DNA of 64,000 nt, taken from positions 1 through 64,000 of IMG/VR virus record IMGVR_UViG_3300033998_000095. One strand, given 5' to 3'. The position numbers and the translations under genes are program-made. Positions 38,321 through 48,287 of the stretch are shown here, piece by piece; positions within the stretch are counted from its first letter, which is position 1, and each line of letters begins with the position of its first letter. The notes below the pieces were generated by a model. It searched no databases, was not told where the DNA came from, and saw nothing but the letters and a program-made list of their open reading frames with translations. This DNA comes from a virus.

Positions 38321-38356
38321 ATTATATTCATTTCCTCCTTTATTTATACACTCTAT

Positions 38357-40153
38357 TTAATATATTATATTTACTGGATTATATGATATATTTGTTAGAT
38401 CATATGGTATATTTGTTGGATAAGGATATATCATATTTTTTATTCTCATATTAAACGTTACATTATTAAAACTTTTTCCACGTGGTATATATACCACAGG
38501 TATAATCCAGCCAACATTATAAGGTAAATATGTTATATTAGCAATATCATCACAAGTCATAAACTCAGACATATCTAATACATCTGTAGGTCTAAGTTCT
38601 CTTGGATATGGATCTATAAATTGTGCTGAACCTATATCATATATATATGGTAATTTTTTCTTATACCAACCAATATTTTGTTTATAACACCAACAATTGC
38701 TTAATAATTCATTATGTCTATTATGGTGATGTATTATATTCTGTTCTGCATCAAAATTAAATGCAAATCTCACTTCTGGATCACACAATGCAGATATTTC
38801 TACATCAACAACACCATGTAATATTTTATATTTAGTTCGTCCTACTAAAATAACATCCCTATTCCAAGTATTAACAACAGTACCAGATATATGATCCCAT
38901 GTTAAATGTTCCAAATTTTGACGTAATTTATCTATTGTGTTCATTGTGGGTATATAAAATTTCCATGTAGAAGGAAAATGTCCACTATATGCTTTAGTAT
39001 ATATTTCTTCTTTAAATACTCTAGTTTCTTCATCTATTATTTCATCTTGTGTGTTAACCAACAAGGAATAATCAAAAACATTAACTACAGCGTCATCATC
39101 GTCTAAATTTGGTACATATCTTATATAATCAATAACAGAACGATATATAATTCTCTTTATATAATCTCTTATTTTGACGATGACATCATATAAACTATCA
39201 TCTTTAGTATCATCATAATCATATAATCTGTGCATTACACCAGTGACAATCTGTTTAGTTATTATTCTAGATATATAATCTGATGATGTTACAGATTCAT
39301 CTATATCACCATCTATTCGTAGTATGGGTGCAGTTTGTAAATTATAAGCATGATATGGTTTTACAAAGTCAACAATTATTTTCATATATATCTTGTACAA
39401 ATAAGAGAAAATAGCATATATACGCAATGGAAACATCTTCTTTGTAAAACCATATAATATCTGTTCTAATACAGCTAAAAAAGATAAATAGAATCTATTT
39501 CCATCAAGCAATGCTTTATTAAATAAGTTTAAATCGTCATCAATTGGTGTGTATTGACTATCAAAGAATTTAGCAAAAGGTTTAATATCAAATATGTAAT
39601 CTCTTGATACTCTAGTAATCATAGTAACTGAATTTAAAGCATCTTCAATAGCTTGTAGTCTTGCTTCTATCCAATTATAAAAAGGTTCATTCATTGTTTT
39701 TAATACTTCATATGATGAATAATTTAAAAAATTTGGTCCTGGTTTATAAAACCATTTTTCAATTGTTTGCATACGTAGAAACTTTTCATCTGTGTCATAT
39801 ACATTAGCAGAAAGTTCATCAAACATTTCCAATGCCATTGGGATATCAACATATGGATTATCAATAGGGCCATTCCATCCCATTGATGATATCCCCACAC
39901 TCTCTTGAACTTCTGGGGGAAAACCCCAATACATTCTATCAAATACCATCCACAAACCTAAACATAATTCATTAAAAGATATAAATTCTCCATATCCTTC
40001 AATTGATAATACTCTAGTATTGTATCCATGCAGTTCCTGATAATCATAATATTGTTTGACTATATCTAATGCAATAGCTGTTTCTTGTATCATATGTGTT
40101 GTTAAGAAATTATTTATTGAAAAATATGATGTTCGTTGTGGAAAATTAGACAT
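38357..40153 (-). CDS. Unknown large baseplate-cluster protein (598 aa)
   Basis: 598 residues. The N-terminal two thirds are helical and Tyr/Phe-rich; the C-terminal third is beta-rich and ends in repeated short units (YPTNIPYDLTNISYNPVNIIY). No family is recognised. Genes on both sides are tail or baseplate components, spacing is short (28-37 bases), and the ATG has a ribosome site, so this is a real gene and probably a virion protein. Confidence 0.55.
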   Translation of the reverse strand: MSNFPQRTSYFSINNFLTTHMIQETAIALDIVKQYYDYQELHGYNTRVLSIEGYGEFISFNELCLGLWMVFDRMYWGFPPEVQESVGISSMGWNGPIDNPYVDIPMALEMFDELSANVYDTDEKFLRMQTIEKWFYKPGPNFLNYSSYEVLKTMNEPFYNWIEARLQAIEDALNSVTMITRVSRDYIFDIKPFAKFFDSQYTPIDDDLNLFNKALLDGNRFYLSFLAVLEQILYGFTKKMFPLRIYAIFSYLYKIYMKIIVDFVKPYHAYNLQTAPILRIDGDIDESVTSSDYISRIITKQIVTGVMHRLYDYDDTKDDSLYDVIVKIRDYIKRIIYRSVIDYIRYVPNLDDDDAVVNVFDYSLLVNTQDEIIDEETRVFKEEIYTKAYSGHFPSTWKFYIPTMNTIDKLRQNLEHLTWDHISGTVVNTWNRDVILVGRTKYKILHGVVDVEISALCDPEVRFAFNFDAEQNIIHHHNRHNELLSNCWCYKQNIGWYKKKLPYIYDIGSAQFIDPYPRELRPTDVLDMSEFMTCDDIANITYLPYNVGWIIPVVYIPRGKSFNNVTFNMRIKNMIYPYPTNIPYDLTNISYNPVNIIY

Positions 40154-40180
40154 TAATAATTCATCTCCTATCTACAACTA

Positions 40181-42445
40181 TTATAATAAAACAATTTCAT
40201 TATAATGTTGAGGATCCAATAAAGGACCAATCTGAAGAGGCTCGTAGGTTGTAATTATTAAATATGGTGTATTATAACTTAACCAATCGTAGTAAGCTAA
40301 ATCTAATATTGGTTTAAAGGTAATTATAAACTGAGTATCAACTTTATAATATCTATCCCCATATAAAAACAATTGCCATTTGAAATTATTATCATCCACA
40401 CATCTTAAATTACCCATACAATCCATACCAATTATTCTCAATAATGATCCAGAATGTAATATCTGAATAGATCTCTCTAAATACATATCATAGCATATAC
40501 ACATATAATCATCTACAACAGATCTGTAATTTGATGAATTGTAATCATAATTTATAACTTTACCACTAACATATAGCCTTTTATCTCTACCAATAAAAAA
40601 TGAAATATTATCATCCAAATAAAACTCGTCTATGTCATACATAAATATATCATTACTTATATTTTGAGTAAATACTTCTCTTTCAGGTAAAGTATCTAAT
40701 AAAGAGCATTGTTGTACGTAGTTTTCTAATTTATAGACATCAAATCCAATAACACCTGAAGTATTATCTATGAAATACATAAAATTGTTAGTGCACATAA
40801 ACTTGTTTAATGGTCTTGATCCAAGATCAATATTAAATGTAATAGTTAGCTTATCTAAGAAATCAGATTTCATCGAAAACCATGTATTGTTTGTTTTATT
40901 AATAACTATTATATCACTTGAAAACAAAATAAATAAAAATTCATTATAATCATAACTCTGTTTAATATGCAATGAATTATCATTCAAATAATCTGTTAAT
41001 GACATATTGTTTATAATATGAACTATATTATTAAAACTTAATGTTGAAACGACATTGCGAAACGTATCTATCATCATACCATTAGTGTTGTCATCACTAC
41101 TTGTAAACAATAGATATTTATCAGACATAAAAGCACAAGCTATATCTGATAGATGAGAACAATTAAATGCTGAGATATAATTATTTTTGACCCACCAATT
41201 GCTTTCAACACTAACATCTATCCACGTTGGTTCACCATCTTGATTATAATTAAATGTAGTTCCAGATAGATGTGTTCTAATACACTCTTTTGGTGTACCA
41301 TTATGAATAACTATACTACCAACTAGATATTGTGTGTTTGGTTGCCATGTACTATAAGCATCAAGGTATTCCTGTAAATAATAATCATACCATTCTTGAT
41401 CATATAATACATATTTTGTTTCAATATTGTTGTTTTTAGTATTTATTATGTAACATATTGTTTTGGTCTTAAATTGTGGTGGTCCAGATATATCAGCTAC
41501 TGGTTTGGTAGTCATAACATTACCATGACCATCTTCTACATCATAGGATATTCTAAACTTATTTAAGGGTATATTATCGTGATCTACTGAAACAGGATAG
41601 TCTAATTTAACTACAACAGCAGCCTTATTTGTAAAGGAATTAAAATTGAAACTCCCTACTTCTTTAATAGATATATAATCTGGTAAGTTTAGATATTTCT
41701 GTAAATGTTTAAAATTATCTAGATTGTATGTACATAACCAGTTTTTTGGATATATAAATGTATTTTTCAAAGCTATACTATCTAATGTCTGCTCATCTAA
41801 ATACCATAATATATCATCCACTTCACTAAGTTTTATATCATTAGCCACTAATACATTTTTATATTGTTTAGCCACATCAGAATAATATACTGTATCTGGA
41901 ACTAGATACCATTCATCCAATGTTCTATTCAGATCATATTCATTTATTGTAAAAAATGTATAACCCAGTTGAACTAAAAAGTCTCCTAATAAATTTGGTG
42001 TGCCTTTTTTGCGCAAAAAAGAATATATTTTGTATGCTATATTCTGTCTAGAATTAAAATCGAATATATCATATATATCGAACCCATATGATATTAATAT
42101 ATCATTGATGATATCACTATCCAATTCATATACATTAGTTATATTTCTTCTTGTGGTAACTAATGTATTTATGACAGAAAATATTTTAGTAATTAAAAGC
42201 ATTATATTATTATAATCTTCATGATTGTATATATTTTGATACACTACATTATCAATATGTGTTGTAACCAGATCTTCAGACTGAAAATATCGTTCTTTCA
42301 TCATTGTTTGTGATATTTTAGAAAAGTCATTAGTTCTAATTGCATCTAATAATAATTTAAACATAACAATAGGTACATTAAGTGTAGAAAGAGAAGCCTC
42401 TAACTCTTGCAATGAGGATGTGTTTTTTAAATTGATATTATTCAT
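40181..42445 (-). CDS. Baseplate-cluster protein with tail-protein-I-like segment and CBM-like module
   Basis: 754 residues. Around residues 130-155 the segment YKIYSFLRKKGTPNLLGDFL resembles the helix of phage tail protein I / gp7-like wedge proteins, in which RxRGTxxGL is conserved. Around residues 365-405 a short module (TWQPNTQYLVGSIVIHNGTP, a later Cys and a closing Trp) resembles the CBM5/12 carbohydrate-binding fold. The C-terminal half has beta-propeller-like strands (FLFILFSSDIIVINKTNNTW). I infer a baseplate wedge or peripheral protein that may bind cell-wall glycans. Start ATG is well placed. Confidence 0.55.
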   Translation of the reverse strand: MNNINLKNTSSLQELEASLSTLNVPIVMFKLLLDAIRTNDFSKISQTMMKERYFQSEDLVTTHIDNVVYQNIYNHEDYNNIMLLITKIFSVINTLVTTRRNITNVYELDSDIINDILISYGFDIYDIFDFNSRQNIAYKIYSFLRKKGTPNLLGDFLVQLGYTFFTINEYDLNRTLDEWYLVPDTVYYSDVAKQYKNVLVANDIKLSEVDDILWYLDEQTLDSIALKNTFIYPKNWLCTYNLDNFKHLQKYLNLPDYISIKEVGSFNFNSFTNKAAVVVKLDYPVSVDHDNIPLNKFRISYDVEDGHGNVMTTKPVADISGPPQFKTKTICYIINTKNNNIETKYVLYDQEWYDYYLQEYLDAYSTWQPNTQYLVGSIVIHNGTPKECIRTHLSGTTFNYNQDGEPTWIDVSVESNWWVKNNYISAFNCSHLSDIACAFMSDKYLLFTSSDDNTNGMMIDTFRNVVSTLSFNNIVHIINNMSLTDYLNDNSLHIKQSYDYNEFLFILFSSDIIVINKTNNTWFSMKSDFLDKLTITFNIDLGSRPLNKFMCTNNFMYFIDNTSGVIGFDVYKLENYVQQCSLLDTLPEREVFTQNISNDIFMYDIDEFYLDDNISFFIGRDKRLYVSGKVINYDYNSSNYRSVVDDYMCICYDMYLERSIQILHSGSLLRIIGMDCMGNLRCVDDNNFKWQLFLYGDRYYKVDTQFIITFKPILDLAYYDWLSYNTPYLIITTYEPLQIGPLLDPQHYNEIVLL

Positions 42446-42465
42446 TATTCAATCTCCATCTATTG

Positions 42466-43635
42466 TTAGAAATTAATACTAATTTGAGACAACGTATGTA
42501 ACTTCCTGGATATAATAATAAATTCCAATGTTGCTTCTAATAGATTAGTTGCTTTCATATCAGAAGATGTTTCAGTTATATCATTAACTGGATCAACTGA
42601 ATTTAAAAGATATAAAAACTCTCTTAACAATGCTGTTAACATCAATTCATTTTGGGGAATATCTAATGTAGGATTGGATATTGCTTCTTTAAAAGCATTT
42701 ATTGATAATTTAGCTTCTAATACTTTATCTGGATAGAAAGACTCTATTACATCTATATCATATGTATCTGTAATAGAAGTAGTATATTCTTGATAATCTA
42801 AAAACAGTTTTATTCTTGGATTGAAATAAGATCTTGTAAACTTATAATTAATTTCATCTGCATTGAACATATGTGGTAAAAACAATAAATTAAAAACACT
42901 ACTATTAATAATATGATCTACATATTTTTCTGATAGCAAGGTTACATTTGGAGGAATTATTGTTTCATAAGTATTAAGTATAAAATCAATTTCAGGAAAT
43001 GAATGTTTATTATCATTAAAATGTGCACATATATTTGTATGATATAACGAATTTAAATAGTTAATTACTTTCTCAAGACGTGATAATAATATTAAGAATG
43101 TCTGTCCTTGAGAGAATGGCAAAATAGATTTTAAATATTCTATGAATATATATTCACCATTTATATTATATTGTTCCCAATTTGCAAATGGTCTAAACTG
43201 TTCAACTACACATCTATAATAAGCTCTATTTAATGCTGCTGAACGTTCTATATTAACTATCATCCAATATACATAATCTCCATCTATATTAAAATGCAAT
43301 ATATCTCCAACTGTTGGTACAACATTAGTAGAAGGATCTATAACAATAGATGTCTGCGTATCTTGAGAGTAATTAACTCCTCTTTCAGAGGAATTCATGG
43401 CAGGTAATACCTGTTGAATAAATGTTATTGGAAGCATATATATCTTATGCCATTTCCTACCAGATAACTCACCAGTAGTTCTATATGTTTGAATATAATT
43501 TTCATCAAATACTGTATTTTGATAATCTAATTTATAATACGTAGAGTATATAACATTGTTCCAATCAGCATAATCATTATATACTAATTTCTGATACTCA
43601 TCAGCATAATTTGTTAATCTAATAGTAGGTTGCAT
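42466..43635 (-). CDS. Unknown baseplate-cluster protein (389 aa)
   Basis: 389 residues. The N-terminal 150 residues are beta-rich (GELSGRKWHKIYMLPITF, DILHFNIDGDYVYWMIVNIE), the rest helical. It ends one base before the gp25-like gene in the coordinate sense (starts just after it), so the two are translationally linked. No specific family is recognised; a wedge component is the best contextual guess. Confidence 0.5.
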   Translation of the reverse strand: MQPTIRLTNYADEYQKLVYNDYADWNNVIYSTYYKLDYQNTVFDENYIQTYRTTGELSGRKWHKIYMLPITFIQQVLPAMNSSERGVNYSQDTQTSIVIDPSTNVVPTVGDILHFNIDGDYVYWMIVNIERSAALNRAYYRCVVEQFRPFANWEQYNINGEYIFIEYLKSILPFSQGQTFLILLSRLEKVINYLNSLYHTNICAHFNDNKHSFPEIDFILNTYETIIPPNVTLLSEKYVDHIINSSVFNLLFLPHMFNADEINYKFTRSYFNPRIKLFLDYQEYTTSITDTYDIDVIESFYPDKVLEAKLSINAFKEAISNPTLDIPQNELMLTALLREFLYLLNSVDPVNDITETSSDMKATNLLEATLEFIIISRKLHTLSQISINF

Positions 43636-43636
43636 T

Positions 43637-44074
43637 TTAATCCTCTACTCTTTCTTCTTTAACTGTTTTTAATTCATATAATGACTGGCTTAATAAATCT
43701 ATATTATCTAATATAGGAAATCTATAAGTATAATCTCTATCAGCATAATTAAATCTAATAGTTATACCAATACCTTTATTATATCTATCTCCTATGAATT
43801 CACTTTGTACGTCCAATACCCTAATTCTAGGTTCCCATTTTTCTAATGCATATCTAACTTCTTGATTTGCTTCAGTTAGTATATCATCAGTTTCCAAAGA
43901 AAATAAAAGTTTAGTTATATTACAACCAAACTCAGGTTGCCATATTCTACTGCCTGGAGGAGTAGCAAGAATGACAAATATGGACTGTAGAATAACACCA
44001 ATATTTCTACTTTCATAAAAGTCTCCATTTGGTGATAATTCTGGTAAACATCCAATCAACTCTTGATATGCCAT
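43637..44074 (-). CDS. Baseplate wedge protein gp25-like
   Basis: 145 residues. It matches the GPW/gp25 family: a start loop (ESRNIGVILQSIFVILATPPGSRIWQPEFGCNITKLLF), a helix (EANQEVRYALEKWEPRIRV) with the conserved W-E-P-R-I signature, and two final strands. gp25 is a small wedge subunit that nucleates sheath assembly on the baseplate. The length fits the family. The ATG is preceded by an AGGAG site. Confidence 0.9.
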   Translation of the reverse strand: MAYQELIGCLPELSPNGDFYESRNIGVILQSIFVILATPPGSRIWQPEFGCNITKLLFSLETDDILTEANQEVRYALEKWEPRIRVLDVQSEFIGDRYNKGIGITIRFNYADRDYTYRFPILDNIDLLSQSLYELKTVKEERVED

Positions 44075-44098
44075 TATTTGCTACTCCTCCTATTTTAA

Positions 44099-44287
44099 TT
44101 ATTTCTTTTTCATTGATGTTGCTTTTTGCCTGGACAATTCTTCTTCTACTCTTTGTTGCTTGGTTTCTTCATATTTTACTCTCCAATTTAAGATAGCATC
44201 AAGTTTACCTACTGGCATTGCCATAATATCACTGTATGGTACTCCTCCAAATAGGGTCATAAATAATGCTACCTTTTCAGTAAGCAT
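44099..44287 (-). CDS. Small protein downstream of gp26-like gene; possible frameshift extension
   Basis: 62 residues (MLTEKVALFMTLFGGVPYSD and onward), helical, with a Lys-rich end. The ATG has no visible ribosome site. The same frame is open upstream across the end of the 290-residue gp26-like gene (overlap begins about eight codons before that gene's stop), so this could be either a separate small gene or the C-terminal part of a +1 frameshift product. In T4-type phages the small gene next to gp26 encodes gp51, a baseplate hub chaperone; the match here is by place only. Confidence 0.5.
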   Translation of the reverse strand: MLTEKVALFMTLFGGVPYSDIMAMPVGKLDAILNWRVKYEETKQQRVEEELSRQKATSMKKK

Positions 44288-44315
44288 CTTTTTGTATGTT
44301 TCTTGTGCTTTAGGA

Positions 44316-45182
44316 TTACTGTGATAAGCGAAAAAGCTCAGCTATTAAGCTGACTGGATTCTCCTCTGACTTCCCACAATTGGGACAGGTTCCTCTAACA
44401 TATAAATCTATACCATAATTTCCATACGCTTCATTCCATGCTTTTCTAATAGCTATTTTATCTCTTGATGGTAGGTTACGTAGATAAGAATATATTTCAA
44501 ACACATTTTTAACAACCAAATATTTCTTATCATCTTCACTATTATTTGTTGATGATTCATTTTCTATATTCTCATCTGGTTTCTGCTTCATTGCTACTTG
44601 TTTCTGTGGAATATGCAATTCTCTTATAATAATATAACTATCTGCTCTTCGTAAGATTTCCTGAGATATTCCTTTACTCGTTGCAAACTCACGTTCATCT
44701 TTTAAAGTAGGTAGGCAAAGCACAGCCTTATATTTACTTATAGGTAATGTTACATCCACTGTCTTTGCAATTAAACTTTCTCTTCCCTCATATAATCTTA
44801 TATCAACATTTTCAGTGATATTCTCTTTAACAGTGTATTGAAAATCACAAGCAGAGCAATTGATTGTAAAGTCTTGTTCTTCACCATATGATGCTACTAA
44901 TATTCCATAAAGCAAAGCTTCTCTATCTATTATAGAAACATTTCGTTCGAAATTATAAATAGTATCCAAAGGTGGTTCCTTTTCAGTAATACATTCATAT
45001 ACAGTTTGATTAAGTAATGCTGTTGCTTTAGCAGCAGTAAGAGCAGATTCCCTTAATCTCTCTTCCTGTGCTACTGTAAGAGACCTAACAGTTAAATGTA
45101 ATTTACTATGTGGTGTTATAACCTCAAACGTAGGAAACTGAAAATCCTCAAATTTTGGTAAATCTTTTGCTTGATAAGCCAT
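44316..45182 (-). CDS. Baseplate hub assembly protein, gp26-like, with zinc-binding cysteines
   Basis: 288 residues. The N-terminus (LPKFEDFQFPTFEVITPHSKLHLTVRSLTVAQEERLR) is the pattern seen in T4 gp26-type baseplate proteins of large phages. Two Cys pairs, NCSACDF in the middle and GTCPNCGK near the C-terminus, should bind one zinc ion. A low-complexity Glu/Asn linker precedes the last 70 residues. The start is ATG 45182: an AAGGAGG site is nine bases upstream, whereas the TTG at 45188 is too close to it. The role would be hub assembly, not necessarily present in the finished virion. Confidence 0.65.
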   Translation of the reverse strand: MAYQAKDLPKFEDFQFPTFEVITPHSKLHLTVRSLTVAQEERLRESALTAAKATALLNQTVYECITEKEPPLDTIYNFERNVSIIDREALLYGILVASYGEEQDFTINCSACDFQYTVKENITENVDIRLYEGRESLIAKTVDVTLPISKYKAVLCLPTLKDEREFATSKGISQEILRRADSYIIIRELHIPQKQVAMKQKPDENIENESSTNNSEDDKKYLVVKNVFEIYSYLRNLPSRDKIAIRKAWNEAYGNYGIDLYVRGTCPNCGKSEENPVSLIAELFRLSQ

Positions 45183-45261
45183 TAACAAAATCCTCCTTGT
45201 AATTAATTATTATTCGTTATTATATTTTACATCATTCAGTACAAAAATGCAATACAAAAAT

Positions 45262-45294
45262 ATATTGGTCTCCCTTTATCAGGGAGACCAATAT
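45262..45294 (-). terminator. Terminator after the major capsid gene
   Basis: A 14-bp perfect stem (45262-45275 with 45281-45294) with a five-base loop lies 45 bases after the capsid stop codon. On the minus strand the stem is followed by ATTTTTG and another run of five Ts soon after. This is the clearest rho-independent terminator in the structural region and fits the need for much capsid protein. Confidence 0.8.
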
Positions 45295-45338
45295 GATATA
45301 GTATTACATGTTACATTGAAATGTAGTTTAGTATAGAA

Positions 45339-46817
45339 TTAGTTAGTTATTTCAATAAGTCCTACACCTTCATGCCTTATAAACTTAGCAGCATACCTGC
45401 TAAGGAAGGTCATGACTGGTTTCCTGCCAAGAGGGAATGGTGTAATGGTTAGTGGCCTATATGGTGCAAACACAAACACAGCATGATCTGGATTCTCAGG
45501 CTTTAACAATACTATCATTTTACCCTGAGGAACTACAGGAGAGCTTAGCACTTTCCAAGTATCATCCAGCACACCAGCTATAGGCGAATTACCAAATGCT
45601 CCACCACCAACAGTATTACCCTTGAAAGAATAATCAGAAGTAGTTTTCAGAATAGCAACATCAAGAGGATTGGCTACTATAGTATTGGCCACTCCAATAT
45701 TAGTATCAACATAAATCTGGTTGCTTACTTCATTCAGCTGAACTACAATCTGGTTGTACCATTCTTTTCTACCAAATGCAAAATTAGCATCAGGTGTCTT
45801 GGAGAAAGTTTTTATTGCATTGGGATGGAAAATGCTTGTTTCCCTAATAAGGGCATTAATCAGTTTCCTATCAATATCCAACGCTATAACATTTCCAAAC
45901 GTATCTACCAACTGAGCCTGGACATCCATATCAAAATATGCTTTGACATCCTGCTCATACTGAATCGTCCATTCAGCCTGCACTTCATGGTCAATAGCAT
46001 TCATTCTAATCTTAAGATGTTTAAAACTAATTTTATTAGCATACATTTCCTCAAATCCAGAAATGCTTGCTACTATGGATATACCAGTTACTCTTTCAGC
46101 TTCTCCTGCTCTAGTATTAGATACAGTTACTGTTCCTTTGAAATAGTCTACATTACCAGATACATGATCTACGAGACCACTGGTTCCAAGTTCAACATCA
46201 AAATTAAACATACCTTCTTCATTGGGCTCAACCAATATATCTACATCAGAAGTGGTGCTACCATTATCAGTAGTAAAAGTAACACTAACAATCTGAAAAT
46301 CTCTCTGTAGATGAGCCTGAGAAGGATTCAATCCCTGAGCAGCCAGCAAATCAGTAATAGAAGGAACAGCAACAAGAGCAGGAGCAGTTACTCCTATTTG
46401 AGTTGCACTAGAAACATCCCTCTGTAGATTAGGCAGATCAAACTCTTCATTGCCAACTTTAGCTACAGCAATCAAAAAGGGCCTTATAATTTCAGGCTGC
46501 TCCATTGGCAACACTGTCAATGCTTCCCTAGCAACCAATGCAGGCCACATTTTCCTAAACACAGGAAGAATTAGCTGAGCCTGTGGTTTAAATCCATAAA
46601 CAGTTTCAGCAAGTATTCCTTCCCTAACCAGACCAGACATAGTCTTGAATTCATCTTTCATATTTAATTCAAGACCTTCTGAAAGAGCTTCTACATAGTA
46701 ATCGAAAAGAGCATCATCAGCCAATATCTGTGGATAGTTTGCTACTACATCCACACCCTGCTTCTTCATAGACTTTGCAGTTTCCTGCAACAACGATTTT
46801 ACAGCACTATATTGCAT
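45339..46817 (-). CDS. Major capsid protein (T4 gp23-like, HK97 fold)
   Basis: 492 residues. The region GLVREGILAETVYGFKPQAQLILPVFRKMWPALVAREALTVLPME and the C-terminal AVFVFAPYRPLTITPFPLG and TFLSRYAAKFIRHEG match gp23-type capsid proteins of myoviruses. It is in the typical order portal, core, protease, capsid. The gene has visibly less extreme AT codon use than its neighbours, as is common for highly expressed genes. The upstream noncoding stretch of 106 bases holds a GGGGG ribosome site and TATAAAC-like sequence that may belong to a promoter. Confidence 0.9.
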   Translation of the reverse strand: MQYSAVKSLLQETAKSMKKQGVDVVANYPQILADDALFDYYVEALSEGLELNMKDEFKTMSGLVREGILAETVYGFKPQAQLILPVFRKMWPALVAREALTVLPMEQPEIIRPFLIAVAKVGNEEFDLPNLQRDVSSATQIGVTAPALVAVPSITDLLAAQGLNPSQAHLQRDFQIVSVTFTTDNGSTTSDVDILVEPNEEGMFNFDVELGTSGLVDHVSGNVDYFKGTVTVSNTRAGEAERVTGISIVASISGFEEMYANKISFKHLKIRMNAIDHEVQAEWTIQYEQDVKAYFDMDVQAQLVDTFGNVIALDIDRKLINALIRETSIFHPNAIKTFSKTPDANFAFGRKEWYNQIVVQLNEVSNQIYVDTNIGVANTIVANPLDVAILKTTSDYSFKGNTVGGGAFGNSPIAGVLDDTWKVLSSPVVPQGKMIVLLKPENPDHAVFVFAPYRPLTITPFPLGRKPVMTFLSRYAAKFIRHEGVGLIEITN

Positions 46818-46923
46818 TTATTTTACCCCCATATTAAAAAGTGTTTATAATTTATTCCCAAATAAATTATTATCTTCTGTCTACTATACTTCATATCTTC
46901 TTAGTCTATTATCTTTCAGCTAA

Positions 46924-47349
46924 TTAACAATAAGAAATATAACCACTTATCTTATTAGTACTACCATTATCATTAACTATTATTAACTTTCTAAGCAAAT
47001 TACTTTGAATATTATTGAATACATATCTTCCAGCTTTTAAATAAGCAGGAGTAGAATTCATAGAATTGAAGTATAATTTTAAATTAGATTCACATTCTAT
47101 AACAACGTTCAATCTATACATCGACGACATTTTTTCAATTGGTAATTCAATTGTAAATTGATCTACTAAGTTATCTTCTTTAAAGCTATAAAGAATAGGA
47201 GAAACTGGTGGATCGTCTGAAATAAATTCTATATATTTGTTAAGCTCTGCTTTAGAAAGATATCTACTAAGAGTAAAAGTAGAATTACCTTTTGCGATAA
47301 AATCACCAACAACTACATCTTTAGGATTGTGATTCTTATATGTAGGCAT
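46924..47349 (-). CDS. Small beta-rich head-module protein (141 aa)
   Basis: 141 residues, nearly all beta-strand (SFKEDNLVDQFTIELPIEKM, YRLNVVIECESNLKLYFNS, AGRYVFNNI). It lies between protease and capsid genes, where head decoration or head-stabilising proteins are often encoded. No family is recognised. The ATG has a strong AGAGAGG site. A capsid-surface decoration protein is a reasonable but unproven guess. Confidence 0.5.
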   Translation of the reverse strand: MPTYKNHNPKDVVVGDFIAKGNSTFTLSRYLSKAELNKYIEFISDDPPVSPILYSFKEDNLVDQFTIELPIEKMSSMYRLNVVIECESNLKLYFNSMNSTPAYLKAGRYVFNNIQSNLLRKLIIVNDNGSTNKISGYISYC

Positions 47350-47377
47350 TATTTTTTTACCTCTCTTTAGATAATAA

Positions 47378-48271
47378 TTATTCTATCCCAAAATATTTTT
47401 TAAATAAGGTATCAATTGGTTCTTTGTTATTTATATAATCATCGAGAAAATCTATAAGATTCTTTTCTTTCTTATATTCTTCTTCATCATATAGATAATT
47501 CTCAATTAATTTATCTACAGTGTTTTCTGCTTCCACTAATTTGTTATGTTTCAAATTAATTTCTAGCAGTTCCAATAAAGTTTCAAAATCATTCTTTACT
47601 TTATTTTCAGCTAATGGTTTAGAATTAAACATACCATTAACAATATCAAATCTATCTACCAGAATATTGGATTCTGTCAAATATGATGCTCTCTTTTTAG
47701 TATTTGCAAAATGTTCTTTGACAATCTCAATCATACGTGCCTTTTCATGTGAAGGATTACTAACACAATCATATGTTATGATTTCAAATGGGGCTGTTAT
47801 TTCAGTAATTCCATCAGATCTTGGTTTACATTCACCTACTGCTCTAACTGAAAATCCTACCTTAACACCATCCATTATTAAACCAGCTAATTTATATCCA
47901 TTATCAGTAGAGGTGGTCTCAATCTCTCCCAAGACCATATTACCATCCATCCACATTTTATTTATTATATGTGAAACATTATCATATAATACAACAAAAT
48001 GCCTATATTCATCTACTTCAGTATTACCTGTAAGCACAGGATGATCCAGTTCTCCAAGCAATGTCCTTGCTTGAATAAGTGGTTGTAAGGAATTAATCGC
48101 TTTCTCAACTAGATATTTAGGATACATACGTTTATTAAAATTAACATCATCAGTAGTCTGCAATACAGTTCTAATTTTAACTTTTGGCATCCTGGCACCC
48201 ATATACTTTGAATCAACTACTTCAGTATATAGGTTAGTTTTATCTATACCATTATCCAAATATATATACAT
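47378..48271 (-). CDS. Prohead core protease (T4 gp21-like, S80 family)
   Basis: 297 residues. Motifs in order: NFNKRMYPKYLVEKAI, LGELDHPV with the catalytic His, VKVGFSVRAVG with the catalytic Ser, and YDCVSNPSHEKA. This is the gp21/S80 layout. The enzyme cleaves scaffold and capsid proteins during head maturation. I start it at ATG 48271; a TTG at 48295 is in frame, but its first codons contain the ribosome site itself. That site overlaps the stop codon of the upstream acidic protein, so the two are coupled. Confidence 0.88.
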   Translation of the reverse strand: MYIYLDNGIDKTNLYTEVVDSKYMGARMPKVKIRTVLQTTDDVNFNKRMYPKYLVEKAINSLQPLIQARTLLGELDHPVLTGNTEVDEYRHFVVLYDNVSHIINKMWMDGNMVLGEIETTSTDNGYKLAGLIMDGVKVGFSVRAVGECKPRSDGITEITAPFEIITYDCVSNPSHEKARMIEIVKEHFANTKKRASYLTESNILVDRFDIVNGMFNSKPLAENKVKNDFETLLELLEINLKHNKLVEAENTVDKLIENYLYDEEEYKKEKNLIDFLDDYINNKEPIDTLFKKYFGIE

Positions 48272-48287
48272 TATGTTTTTGAACCTC

